Assembly: GCF_002237365.1 (NCBI RefSeq)
Contig: NZ_NMUO01000002.1
Location: 53,322 to 117,321 of the forward strand
Origin: Zobellella denitrificans
GTDB taxonomy: Bacteria > Pseudomonadota > Gammaproteobacteria > Enterobacterales > Aeromonadaceae
Length of the DNA: 64,000 nt
Reading direction: 5' to 3'
The position numbers and the translations under genes were made by a program. Below the pieces are notes generated by a model. It ran no database searches, was not told the DNA's origin, and saw only the letters and a list, made by a program, of their open reading frames with translations. Below, in pieces: positions 10,001 through 18,804 of this stretch (the stretch's first letter is position 1; each line of letters starts with the position of its first letter).

Positions 10001-11300
10001 TCGGCAGCTCCAGCCGGACCCGCAGCCCCCCTTGCCCGTCGTGGCGCTCCAGAAAGCGCAGCCGAGCACCGTGCGCCTGGGCTATCTGCTGGCAGATGGC
10101 CAGCCCCAGTCCCAGCCCTTCACTCTTGCTGTCGAGGCGGGTATGGCCGGCCTCCATGTGCTGGCGCAGCACCGGGGGGATACCGGGGCCATTATCTTCG
10201 ACTTCCAGCACCCAGCCGCCGGCGGCGGCCTGCAGGGACAGGCTGACCCCGGTGCCGGCCGGGCAGTGCCGCAGGCAATTGCCGAGCAGGTTGTCGAGCA
10301 GGATGCCGAGCAGGGTAGCCTCGCCCCGGCAGGGGGCAGGCGTCAGGCTGGCGGTCAGCTCGATGCCACCGGCCTCGGCGCGGTGACGGCAGCGGGTGAT
10401 CGCCTCCCGGCACAGCAGGTCGAGCTGCAGGGGGGCAAAACGATGCTGCCAGCGGCCCTGATCCAGCCGGGCCAGGATCAGCAACTGTTCCACCACCCGG
10501 GCGATGCGATCGATTTCCGCCCGCACGACCGGCAGCTCCGGCTCGGGACCGGCGAGCTCCAGCTTGAGGGTGGCCAGCGGCGTCCTGAGTTCATGGGCCA
10601 GATCGCTGGCAAAGCGCCGCTCCCGGCCGAGCACCTCGTCCACGTCCTTGATCAACTGGTTGAGGCTGTCGCCGAGCAGGGCTATCTCGCGCAGGGGAGT
10701 CTGCACCCGAAGCGGTGTCAGGCTGTCGGCCGAGCGCTGTTCCAGCTGTTTTACCAGCCGGGAAAGGGGCCAGAGCACCAGGCTGATCAAGAGGGCCAGC
10801 AGCAGCAGGTTGATGCCGTTGCCGAGCAGGGCCGGGGTGATGATGTCCTCGAGGATGTCCTCCTGCAGCTCCCGGTACAGGTCGTCCCGGCGCAGCAGCT
10901 GCACCAGCAGTCGGCCGTGCCGGTGCTGGTGGCCGAACCAGGTGTGGCCGTCGAACTCGAGCCGGATCCCTGTGCTGTCGTGTCGCTGCGGCCAGGGCGG
11001 CTGGCCGAGGTTGCTGACCAACCGGCGCTGATCGAGATCGATCACATTGACCAGCAGGGTGTCTTCGTCGTCTTCCCGGAAGCCGTCGCGCAGCAGTTGC
11101 TCCAGGCGGGCAGGAGAAAGGCCGCCGTCGGTGGCAGCCAGCAGGCGGGCCAGCACTCGGCTCTGTTGCTGCAGATCCTCCTCGATCAGCTCGCGAAATT
11201 CGGCGTCGGCCACCCGGTAGGTGCTGACGATGCCGAGCAGGCCGGCGAGCAGGGTGGACAGGGCCAGCAGCCAGGCCAGCCGGCTCAGGCGAACCTTCAT
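9996..11300 (-). CDS. Sensor histidine kinase, QseC-like
   Basis: 434-residue inner-membrane kinase. TM1 about 8-27, a periplasmic sensor loop of about 125 residues, TM2 about 155-176, a linker, HisKA with the H-box RRFASDLAHELRTPL (His near 237), then HATPase with LLDNLLGNCLRH (N box), DNGPGIPP (G1) and GLGLGLAIC (G2). The start overlaps the regulator stop by 4 bases (ATGA). The neighbouring YgiW-like gene and PmrA/QseB-type box point to a QseBC/PmrAB-class system. The signal cannot be read from the sequence. Confidence 0.9.
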   Translation of the reverse strand: MKVRLSRLAWLLALSTLLAGLLGIVSTYRVADAEFRELIEEDLQQQSRVLARLLAATDGGLSPARLEQLLRDGFREDDEDTLLVNVIDLDQRRLVSNLGQPPWPQRHDSTGIRLEFDGHTWFGHQHRHGRLLVQLLRRDDLYRELQEDILEDIITPALLGNGINLLLLALLISLVLWPLSRLVKQLEQRSADSLTPLRVQTPLREIALLGDSLNQLIKDVDEVLGRERRFASDLAHELRTPLATLKLELAGPEPELPVVRAEIDRIARVVEQLLILARLDQGRWQHRFAPLQLDLLCREAITRCRHRAEAGGIELTASLTPAPCRGEATLLGILLDNLLGNCLRHCPAGTGVSLSLQAAAGGWVLEVEDNGPGIPPVLRQHMEAGHTRLDSKSEGLGLGLAICQQIAQAHGARLRFLERHDGQGGLRVRLELPT

Positions 11301-11953
11301 GGCGCCACCAGCCGATAGCCCTGGCCGCGCAGGGTCTGGATCCGCTCCTTGCCCAGTTGCCGGCGCAGGGCATGGATATGGACTTCCAGGGTGTTGGAGT
11401 CGGCGCCGTTGCCGAGGCCGTAGAGCTGCTGGGTCAGCCGCTCCCGGCTGACCACCTTGCCGGCGGCCATGATCAATACGGTGAGCAGCTGCAGCTCCTT
11501 GGGTGGCAGCTCCAGGGGCTGATCCGCCAGCAGGAACTGCCGGCGGTCGGGATAAAAGCAGAGATCGCCCACCCGGATGACGGCACCGGCCCGGCCGGCC
11601 CGGCGGCGCAGCAGCACCCGGATCCGCGCCAGCAGCTCATCAGGCTCGAAAGGCTTGACCAGGTAGTCGTCGGCGCCGGTATCCAGGCCCTGGATGCGGT
11701 CGTCCAGCTGGTCCCGGGCGGAGAGGATCAGCACCGGCACCGGCTGCTCCGTACTGCGCAACTGCTGCAGCCAGGCCAGGCCGTCACCGTCGGGCAGGCC
11801 CAGATCGAGCAGCACCAGATCGACCTCGGCGGCGGCAAAATGCGTCCTGGCGTCCCTCAGGGTACGCACCCAGTCGACCCGGTAGTGGCCCTGCAGCAGT
11901 TTCAGCAGGGCACGGCCCAGGGCCAGGTCGTCCTCAACCAGCAGCAGGTACAT
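11297..11953 (-). CDS. OmpR-family response regulator, QseB-like
   Basis: 218 residues from ATG 11953 (MYLLLVEDDLALGRAL). Receiver domain with acidic pocket D8/D9, phosphoacceptor D50 (LLDLGLPDGDG), switch region LILSARD and K near 100 (DYLVKPFEPDELLARI). The C-terminal winged-helix domain has LELPPKELQLL and a VHIHALRRQLGKERIQTLRGQGYRL end. Partner of the overlapping sensor kinase gene. The start codon lies inside the 3' end of the yeaD-like gene, so expression may be coupled to it. Confidence 0.92.
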   Translation of the reverse strand: MYLLLVEDDLALGRALLKLLQGHYRVDWVRTLRDARTHFAAAEVDLVLLDLGLPDGDGLAWLQQLRSTEQPVPVLILSARDQLDDRIQGLDTGADDYLVKPFEPDELLARIRVLLRRRAGRAGAVIRVGDLCFYPDRRQFLLADQPLELPPKELQLLTVLIMAAGKVVSRERLTQQLYGLGNGADSNTLEVHIHALRRQLGKERIQTLRGQGYRLVAP

Positions 11954-12782
11954 AGGCAGGCTCCAGGGGCTCGAAGCGGCAATGCAGCACCAGGCTGGTG
12001 CTCTGGCCCGGCAACAGCCAGGGGGCGCGCAGGCGGGCGCTTTCCACACAGACGAAACCCGAGGCGTCCGTCATGTCGGCCGGCAGCGCCGGGCCGGGGT
12101 TCCACAGCACCAGGCTATCGTGGTAGCGGTGTTCCAGCCGGAGCCGTCGATCGCCGGCGTGCAGCAGGGTCTTGCCCCGGGGGGCGGTATAGATGCGATC
12201 GAAGGGGGGCGTGAAGCGACAGCTGTCGTCACCGCTGACGTGGCAGTCTTTCAGGCTGTCCCGGTAGTCCGGGCCCAGCCCCTCGATGCGGCAGTCCGCC
12301 ACCCGGGGCACGGCGAAATAGCTGTGCAGGGCCAGCTGGACCCTGGCCACCGTGCCGCCCAGGTTGGTGGTGGTGGCCTCGAGTTCGAGTTCGGCGCCGA
12401 GGCACAGCCGTTGCCGCAGTTCGAGCGTTCCATCCTGAAAGGTGAGTGTCAGGGTCACGGCCTGCTCGTCTTCTTCCACCCGCTCCAGCTGCCAGTGGCC
12501 TAGGCGGGCGGTACCGTGCTGGGGTCCCTGGTTCTGCTTGCCGAACCAGGGCCAGCACAGGGGGATGCCGCCGCGGATCGGCTTGCTGCCGTCCAGCACG
12601 GCCTGGCCGCTCAGCCAGAGCAGCTCTGGCTGACCTGCCGGGCGGTACTGCAGCAACTGGCCGCCCAGCAGACTGAGCAGGGCCCGGACCCTGGGGTGCT
12701 CTATCAGGATAAACTCGAGACCGGGGGCGTTGTTCATCAGCCGGCAGCTGGACGAGAGGGAGCGAAGCGGAGTCAGTGTCAT
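11934..12782 (-). CDS. yeaD: D-hexose-6-phosphate mutarotase, aldose-1-epimerase family (YeaD)
   Basis: Interconverts alpha and beta anomers of hexose 6-phosphates. 282 residues. Family landmarks: LLWLSGQAVLDGSKPIRGGI, PLCWPWFG, the LHSYFAV segment with the catalytic-type histidine, and VLWNPGPALPADM near the C-terminus. E. coli YeaD is 294 residues and is encoded just after gapA, the same order as here. The first Met was kept; Met16 (12737) is an alternative start. The ribosome site is weak. The 3' end overlaps the response regulator start by 20 bases. Confidence 0.87.
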   Translation of the reverse strand: MTLTPLRSLSSSCRLMNNAPGLEFILIEHPRVRALLSLLGGQLLQYRPAGQPELLWLSGQAVLDGSKPIRGGIPLCWPWFGKQNQGPQHGTARLGHWQLERVEEDEQAVTLTLTFQDGTLELRQRLCLGAELELEATTTNLGGTVARVQLALHSYFAVPRVADCRIEGLGPDYRDSLKDCHVSGDDSCRFTPPFDRIYTAPRGKTLLHAGDRRLRLEHRYHDSLVLWNPGPALPADMTDASGFVCVESARLRAPWLLPGQSTSLVLHCRFEPLEPAYVPAAG

Positions 12783-12805
12783 GGATGGTACTCGTCGATA
12801 AAAAC

Positions 12806-12830
12806 GAAAAAGCGGCCAGAAGGCCGCTTT
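12806..12830 (-). terminator. Rho-independent terminator after gapA
   Basis: On the minus strand AAAGCGGCC, 4-base loop, GGCCGCTTTTT, placed about 28 bases beyond the gapA stop and before yeaD. Confidence 0.88.
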
Positions 12831-12858
12831 TAATATTAACGGGTTATATCCCCGAATG

Positions 12859-13890
<1,032 letters not shown>

Positions 13891-13909
13891 TTATGAAAAA
13901 ATCTATTGG

Positions 13910-13942
13910 TTGTAAAATTACAAAAAAAAGACGCGGCGTCAA
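13910..13942 (-). promoter_or_regulatory. gapA promoter with a palindrome over the -10
   Basis: Minus-strand TTGACG (13942-13937), a 16-base spacer and TAATTT (13920-13915). A 14-base palindrome (TTGTAA, 2 bases, TTACAA; 13910-13923) covers the -10. It recalls the TGTAA...TTACA half-sites of HexR, a known gammaproteobacterial gapA regulator, but the centre is about 3 bases shorter than the HexR consensus. The regulator assignment is therefore open. Confidence 0.55.
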
Positions 13943-14051
13943 CCCAAAACCTCGGCGGTTTTGTGCTGGATCATGATTTACTGAAATTTTATTTCGTTTG
14001 TGCACGGAAAAAATACCGTGACCACGCCATTTTTGAATGAGGGCTGCAGCG

Positions 14052-14082
14052 GGCCGGGTACAGGGATTGGCTGTATCCGGCC
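14052..14082. other. Hairpin in the gapA upstream region
   Basis: GGCCGG-g-TACAG, 7-base loop, CTGTA-t-CCGGCC: an 11-bp stem with one mismatched pair and no T tract. It lies 32 bases past the DUF2989 gene stop (minus strand) and may act as its 3' end structure. Confidence 0.5.
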
Positions 14083-14113
14083 ATGAAGTCAGTATAGAAG
14101 TGGATCTGTGGTT

Positions 14114-14908
14114 TTATCTTTGGAGATAAGTGCCATTTTTCAGCCGCTGCACGATATGGTCGGCCTGCTGCTGCATGTCCTGTTGCTGCTGTTCATCGAA
14201 GCGGGCATAAGCATCCATCCGGTTCAGGTTGACGCCTGCCTGCTGGTCCAGAGATACCAGTACCCGGGCCCAGACCCAGGCGTCGCTGTAACGTTTGCCG
14301 CTGATGTAGAGGTTGATCAGGTTGGCGATAATGCCGGTATCTATGGTTGCACCAGCCGGATAGAGCCCCAGCGCCTGGTGCAGGGCTTGCTCGGCAGCCT
14401 GCTTGTCCCGGGGAGCCAGGAGCTCGGCCAGCGCTTTTTGCAGCTCGGGCTGCTGCATGAGCGGGTTGCCGGCCTGGTTGAGAAACCCGATCCTGGCCTG
14501 GTGATCTCCATGCCGCTGCCAGTGCCAGAGCTGCAGGTAGGGATAATCGGAAGTGCGGGTTTCCTGCTCTAGCTGCCGGAGATCCTCCCTGGCCTTGATC
14601 ACGGCATCCAGCTTGTCGTTCTTGCGTTCCTTGCGCTTGGTATACTCGATGCCCAGCAGGGGTTCCAGGCAGTCGTGGTAGCGGTCCAGCTCGACCATAA
14701 GAGAATAGGCGCTGGCATCATCGGGGCTGATCGAATACTGGCGACGGGCCCTGATAAGATCGGAGCGTTCAAATTTACACCAGCTGTCCACATGTAGATC
14801 CGCACAAAGGCTGGGGTTGGAATCGCAAAGGGTCTTGATGCGATCTTGCTCACAACCTGCCAAAAAGAGGAGGGGAAGAAGCATTACAAAGGGTGTTTTG
14901 ATATTCAT
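14114..14908 (-). CDS. Lipoprotein, DUF2989 family
   Basis: 264 residues from ATG 14908. A lipoprotein signal peptide (MNIKTPFVMLLPLLFLAGC, lipobox LAGC) is followed by a cysteine-containing segment (LCDSNPSLCADLHVDSWC) and a helical body rich in Gln and Leu. The layout resembles DUF2989 proteins of Vibrio, Shewanella and Aeromonas. Function unknown. It lies between gapA and the second GAPDH gene and diverges from the latter. The ATG at the lipoprotein signal was chosen over an upstream in-frame Met (14995), whose extension has no signal-peptide character. Confidence 0.65.
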   Translation of the reverse strand: MNIKTPFVMLLPLLFLAGCEQDRIKTLCDSNPSLCADLHVDSWCKFERSDLIRARRQYSISPDDASAYSLMVELDRYHDCLEPLLGIEYTKRKERKNDKLDAVIKAREDLRQLEQETRTSDYPYLQLWHWQRHGDHQARIGFLNQAGNPLMQQPELQKALAELLAPRDKQAAEQALHQALGLYPAGATIDTGIIANLINLYISGKRYSDAWVWARVLVSLDQQAGVNLNRMDAYARFDEQQQQDMQQQADHIVQRLKNGTYLQR

Positions 14909-15053
14909 TTGAAGCTCTTTGTGGCTGTCCTTAGTCTGGTAATCATACCCCCTATCCACTAAAATGGGCGCGCTTAAATAAAGCGAGCGGGGCATGTTTT
15001 TTGCCCGCTATCCGATACTAACGACGGTTACGTGAATTAAAAGGATCTGGTCG

Positions 15054-16484
15054 ATGACCCACGAGAGTTACCTGTCCGCCTGGCAACAGAGCCAGGAACT
15101 GGCAGAGTCCATGCAGCCCCTGATCGGCAAACTGTACCGCAACCAGGGCGTCGAGACCTGCGTCTATGCCCGCCCCCTGCTGAACGCCTCTACCATTGAC
15201 ATTCTCAAGGCTCACCGTGTGGTGCGTCGCCACGAAGGCCAGGTGCTGCCTGTTGCCCAGAGCTATCCGGTGCTCAAGGCCCTGAGCGAGCTGGATCTGG
15301 CCCCGGCCAGCATCGACCTGGGCAAGCTGGCGGTGCGTTACTGGAAAGATCACCAGGACGAGTCCGGCCTGGCCGATTTCCTGCAGCGCGAACTGGCACC
15401 GGCCCTCGGGGCCGAGCATAACGCCAAGCCCACCGACGTGGTGCTGTACGGCTTTGGCCGCATCGGCCGCCTGCTGGCCCGCCTGCTGATCGAGCGTGCC
15501 GGCAGCAACAACGGCCTGCGCCTGCGCGGCATCGTGGTGCGTGGCTCCGGCGACGATCTGGAAAAACGCGCCAGCCTGCTGCGCCGTGATTCCGTGCACG
15601 GTCCTTTCAACGGTTCCATCGAAGTGGATGCCGAAAACAACGCCATTATCGCCAACGGCACCTACATCCAGGTGATCTACGCCAACAGCCCGGAGGAGAT
15701 CGACTACACCCAGTACGGCATCCACGATGCCCTGGTGGTCGACAACACCGGCAAGTGGCGCGACGAGGCCGGCCTGGGCCTGCACCTCAAGGCCAAGGGT
15801 GCCGCCAAGGTGCTGCTGACCGCGCCGGGCAAGGGCGATATCAAGAACATCGTGTTCGGGGTGAACGACAGCATGATCGAAGCGGATGACCGCATCATGT
15901 CCGCCGCCTCCTGCACCACCAACGCCATCACCCCGGTACTGAAGGCGGTGAACGACGCCTACGGCGTGAAGAACGGCCACGTGGAAACCGTGCACTCCTA
16001 CACCAACGACCAGAACCTGATCGACAACTACCACAAGGGTGACCGTCGCGGCCGCAGCGCGGCGCTGAACATGGTGCTGACCAGCACCGGCGCCGCCAAG
16101 GCGGTGGCCAAGGCGCTGCCCGAACTGAAAGGCAAGCTGACCGGCAACGCCATCCGGGTGCCCACCCCCAACGTGTCCATGGCGGTGCTGAACCTGAACC
16201 TGGAAAAGGCCACCACGGTCGAGGAACTGAACGACTACCTGCGTCAGGTGTCCCTGGACTCGCCCCTGCACAACCAGATCGACTTCAGCACCAGCAGCGA
16301 GCTGGTGTCCAGCGACATGGTCGGCTCCCGCTTCGCCGGCATCGTCGACTCCCTGGCGACCATCGTCGAGGGTGATCGTGCCGTGCTCTACGTCTGGTAC
16401 GACAACGAGTTCGGCTACAGCTGCCAGGTGGTACGCGTGATGCAGAAGATGGCCGGTATCGAACTGATGGATCTGCCCGCCTGA
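15054..16484 (+). CDS. Glyceraldehyde-3-phosphate dehydrogenase paralogue with N-terminal extension
   Basis: 476 residues, about 140 longer than GapA. Residues 1-125 form an extra domain (QESYL-type helix, GVETCVYARPLLNAST). The GAPDH fold follows: DVVLYGFGRIGRLLARLL, VVRGSGDD in place of the NAD-type loop, catalytic Cys in SAASCTTNAITP, ETVHSYTNDQNLIDNYHKGD and WYDNEFGYSCQVVRVM. Such extended GAPDHs occur in Pseudomonas, Vibrio and Shewanella and may favour NADP and gluconeogenesis; that is inference. It has its own terminator. Confidence 0.9.
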   Translation: MTHESYLSAWQQSQELAESMQPLIGKLYRNQGVETCVYARPLLNASTIDILKAHRVVRRHEGQVLPVAQSYPVLKALSELDLAPASIDLGKLAVRYWKDHQDESGLADFLQRELAPALGAEHNAKPTDVVLYGFGRIGRLLARLLIERAGSNNGLRLRGIVVRGSGDDLEKRASLLRRDSVHGPFNGSIEVDAENNAIIANGTYIQVIYANSPEEIDYTQYGIHDALVVDNTGKWRDEAGLGLHLKAKGAAKVLLTAPGKGDIKNIVFGVNDSMIEADDRIMSAASCTTNAITPVLKAVNDAYGVKNGHVETVHSYTNDQNLIDNYHKGDRRGRSAALNMVLTSTGAAKAVAKALPELKGKLTGNAIRVPTPNVSMAVLNLNLEKATTVEELNDYLRQVSLDSPLHNQIDFSTSSELVSSDMVGSRFAGIVDSLATIVEGDRAVLYVWYDNEFGYSCQVVRVMQKMAGIELMDLPA

Positions 16485-16511
16485 TCGGCGGCTGGCAGGC
16501 AACATCGTTGA

Positions 16512-16542
16512 ACAAGGGGCGGCCAGCGGCTGCCCCTTTTGT
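16512..16542 (+). terminator. Rho-independent terminator after the second GAPDH gene
   Basis: CAAGGGGC, inner GGCC/GGCT pairs with an AGC loop, GCCCCTTTTG. The stem is about 12 bp and ends in TTTT, 28 bases after the stop. Confidence 0.82.
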
Positions 16543-16587
16543 ATTTGTGGTGGTAGAGTGAAGGCCGCCAACAGAGGAGAAATGCCC

Positions 16588-16866
16588 ATGTCATCTTTTC
16601 AGCAAGCCATCGCCGCCATGCCGAGGGAAGTCTATGAACGCCTGAAGACGGCGGTGGAGCTCGGCAAATGGCCCGACGGCTCGGTGCTGAGCCCAGAGCA
16701 GAAGGACACCACCATGCAGGCGGTGCTGGCCTGGCAGGCGATGCACAACGACAACCCCGAGCACATGACCATCGGCAAGGGGGGCGAGCTGGTGATGAAG
16801 AGCAAGTCCGAGCTGCGCCGCCAGTTCCGCGACGAGACCGAGATCATCCGCCAGAAGCTGAACTGA
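16588..16866 (+). CDS. yeaC: DUF1315 family protein YeaC
   Basis: Small conserved protein of unknown function. 92 residues; the core AMPREVYERLKTAVELGKWPDG, LAWQAMHNDNPEHMTIGKGGELVMKSK matches E. coli YeaC. GAGGAG at 16574-16579 is 8 bases from ATG 16588 but only 2 from the ATG at 16582, so the former was chosen. In E. coli yeaC is also near gapA-yeaD. A strong terminator follows. Confidence 0.88.
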   Translation: MSSFQQAIAAMPREVYERLKTAVELGKWPDGSVLSPEQKDTTMQAVLAWQAMHNDNPEHMTIGKGGELVMKSKSELRRQFRDETEIIRQKLN

Positions 16867-16891
16867 GCCTGGCTTCTTGATGCTGTTTTCC

Positions 16892-16918
16892 AAAAACCCG
16901 GGCCCGGCCCGGGTTTTT
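16892..16918 (+). terminator. Rho-independent terminator after yeaC
   Basis: AAAAACCCGGGCC / GGCCCGGGTTTTT is a perfect 27-base palindrome, able to terminate in both directions, 25 bases after the yeaC stop. Confidence 0.9.
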
Positions 16919-16946
16919 GCGTTTCCGGTCCTGGCCGAAATTTTTC

Positions 16947-17024
16947 TTGTACATGCTTGATCGTTTTGTACAACTACCGCTATGGTATAGGCATGGTTGT
17001 ACAAGAGAGATATTTATGTACAAG
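16947..17024 (+). promoter_or_regulatory. Operator/promoter of the photolyase operon with four TGTACA boxes
   Basis: TGTACA occurs at 16948, 16967, 16998 and 17017. Starts within each pair are 19 bases apart and the pairs are 50 bases apart. A promoter fits between them: TTGATC (16957-16962), an 18-base spacer, TATGGT (16981-16986). The first pair brackets the -35; the second pair lies in the leader, the last box overlapping the start codon. A MerR/LitR-class regulator encoded second in the operon is the obvious candidate ligand. Confidence 0.65.
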
Positions 17025-17969
17025 TTTGACCCCGGCGTGATCCGGATCGGCGTCAGCGGCTGCCTGGTCGGGCAGCAGGTGCGTTTCGACGGCGGCCACA
17101 AGCGTTCCGACTTCTGCACCGAAGAGCTGGCCCGTTTCGTCGAGTTCGTGCCCCTCTGTCCGGAAATGGCCATCGGCCTGGGTGCGCCCAGGCCCAGTAT
17201 CCGCCTGGTCAACCAGGCGGGAGAGGTGCGGGCCCTGACCGCCCGGGGGGAGGATCTGACCGAGCGGCTGCAGGCCTACGGCCGCGACATGGCCGTCCGG
17301 CTCGGGGGAGTGAGCGGCTACATCCTCTGCGCCAAGTCGCCCAGCTGCGGCATGGAGCGGGTACGGGTCTACCACGACAGCGGCAAGGGCAACGCCAAGG
17401 AAGGCATCGGCCTCTATGCCGCCGAGCTGATGCGGGCCCTGCCCTTGCTGCCCCTGGAGGAAGACGGCCGGCTCCAGGATCCCGTGCTGCGGGAAAACTT
17501 CGTGACCCGCATCTACGCCTTTCACGACTGGCAGTGCCTGCTGCACCGGGGGCTGACGCCGTCGCGGCTGATCGCCTTTCACAGCCGTTACAAGTACCTG
17601 CTGATGGCCCACCACCGCGACAGCTACCAGGCCCTGGGGCTGTTGCTGTCGGATCTGTCCGGCGGGGTCGGGCAGAAGGCCGACGCCTACATCGCCGGCA
17701 TGATGACGGCCCTGGCCCGGCGGGCCAGCCGGCGCGGGCACACCAATGTGCTGCAGCACCTGCAGGGCTATTTCAAGCATCAGCTCAACTCCCGCCAGCG
17801 CCAGGCGCTGGCCCGCACCATCCATCAGTACCGGGAGGGCGAGTTGCCCCTGCTGGCGCCCATCACCCTGTTCCGCCACTACCTGGAAGAACATCCCAAC
17901 GACTACCTGCGCCAGCAGGTCTATCTCAACCCCCATCCGGAGGCATTGCGGCTGCGCTATGGCATCTGA
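17016..17969 (+). CDS. ybgA: YbgA-like protein, DUF523 plus DUF1722
   Basis: 317 residues from ATG 17016. The N-terminal DUF523 domain has GVSGCLVGQQVRFDGGHKR, VPLCPEMAIGLG and CAKSPSCGMERV. The family includes the thiouracil desulfurase TudS, and these cysteines are likely [4Fe-4S] ligands. The C-terminal DUF1722 domain has TRIYAFHDWQCL, YKYLLMAHHRDSYQALG and the NPHPEALRLRY end. E. coli ybgA also sits next to phrB. First gene of the operon; it overlaps the MerR regulator by 11 bases. The enzymatic substrate is unknown. Confidence 0.88.
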   Translation: MYKFDPGVIRIGVSGCLVGQQVRFDGGHKRSDFCTEELARFVEFVPLCPEMAIGLGAPRPSIRLVNQAGEVRALTARGEDLTERLQAYGRDMAVRLGGVSGYILCAKSPSCGMERVRVYHDSGKGNAKEGIGLYAAELMRALPLLPLEEDGRLQDPVLRENFVTRIYAFHDWQCLLHRGLTPSRLIAFHSRYKYLLMAHHRDSYQALGLLLSDLSGGVGQKADAYIAGMMTALARRASRRGHTNVLQHLQGYFKHQLNSRQRQALARTIHQYREGELPLLAPITLFRHYLEEHPNDYLRQQVYLNPHPEALRLRYGI

Positions 17970-18804
17970 TCCCAAGTATCCGATCCGGGAGGTGTCCCGC
18001 CTCACCGGCATCAACCCCGTTACCCTGCGCGCCTGGCAACGCCGTTACGGCCTGCTCAAGCCGGCGCGCACCGACAAGGGCCACCGGCTCTATTCCGAGG
18101 ACGACATCGCCCTGATCCGCCAGATCCTGCACTGGCTGGAGCAGGGCGTCAGCATCGGCCAGGTCAAGGGGCTGCTGGCCAGCCCGGCGCCGGTGGCGGA
18201 AGGCTCCAACTGGGAGCAGGCCCAGGCCCGGTTGCTGGCCGCCGCCCAGGAGCTCAACCTGGGCCGGCTGGAGGCCGAGCTGGTCGAGCTGACCAGCCTC
18301 TATCCGGCGGAGCTGCTGCTGCGCCGGGTGATAGACCCCTGGTTGCAGACCCTGGCCGGCCAGGCGCGTCCGGACGCCGGCCTTATCGAGCAGAGTGCCC
18401 GTGCCCTGCTGCTGCGGCTCTGCTACCAGTTGCTGACCATCAAGACCGGGCCGCGCATAGCCCTGGCCCGGGCCGGGCAGGTGGGGGAGCTGCACGCTGC
18501 CCTGGCCCAGTTCGAGCTGCAGGGGCTGGAATGCCGCAGCCTGGATCTGGGCGTGCTCGATGCCCAGGCCCTGCCCCTGGCCATGGAGCGGCTGAAGAGC
18601 CCGGTGCTGGTGGTGCTGCTCGGGGCCGGCCTGACCCAGGGCTGGTTCCGGGAGGCCCAGGCGCACCTGCCTGAGGCGTGTTTTTTCGTGGGTGAGCTGG
18701 GGGAGCTTTACCGGCAACAGGGCTGGCTGGCGCGGCCCTATGCCGCGAGCCTGAGTGACATTGTGAGGAAGCATGATGCGGCATTTGGTCTGGTTCAGAA
18801 CTGA
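17959..18804 (+). CDS. MerR-family regulator, LitR/CarH-like, lacking the canonical B12-ligand histidine
   Basis: 281 residues. N-terminal MerR helix-turn-helix (YPIREVSRLTGINPVTLRAWQRRYGLLKPARTDKGHRLYS), a helical middle and a C-terminal cobalamin-binding-like fold. In CarH/LitR this fold carries a W-x9-EH segment and a His ligand in a GERHE-type loop. Here the loop reads GQVGELHAAL, with Gly where His is expected, and the EH pair appears as EQ. It may therefore be B12-independent or use another partner. Sits in an operon with photolyase and membrane-lipid genes, and likely binds the TGTACA boxes upstream. Confidence 0.82.
   Translation: MASDPKYPIREVSRLTGINPVTLRAWQRRYGLLKPARTDKGHRLYSEDDIALIRQILHWLEQGVSIGQVKGLLASPAPVAEGSNWEQAQARLLAAAQELNLGRLEAELVELTSLYPAELLLRRVIDPWLQTLAGQARPDAGLIEQSARALLLRLCYQLLTIKTGPRIALARAGQVGELHAALAQFELQGLECRSLDLGVLDAQALPLAMERLKSPVLVVLLGAGLTQGWFREAQAHLPEACFFVGELGELYRQQGWLARPYAASLSDIVRKHDAAFGLVQN

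Noticed and set aside
13910..13923. HexR operator at gapA
   Set aside because: Half-sites fit but the centre spacing is shorter than the HexR consensus, so only a generic palindrome is called.
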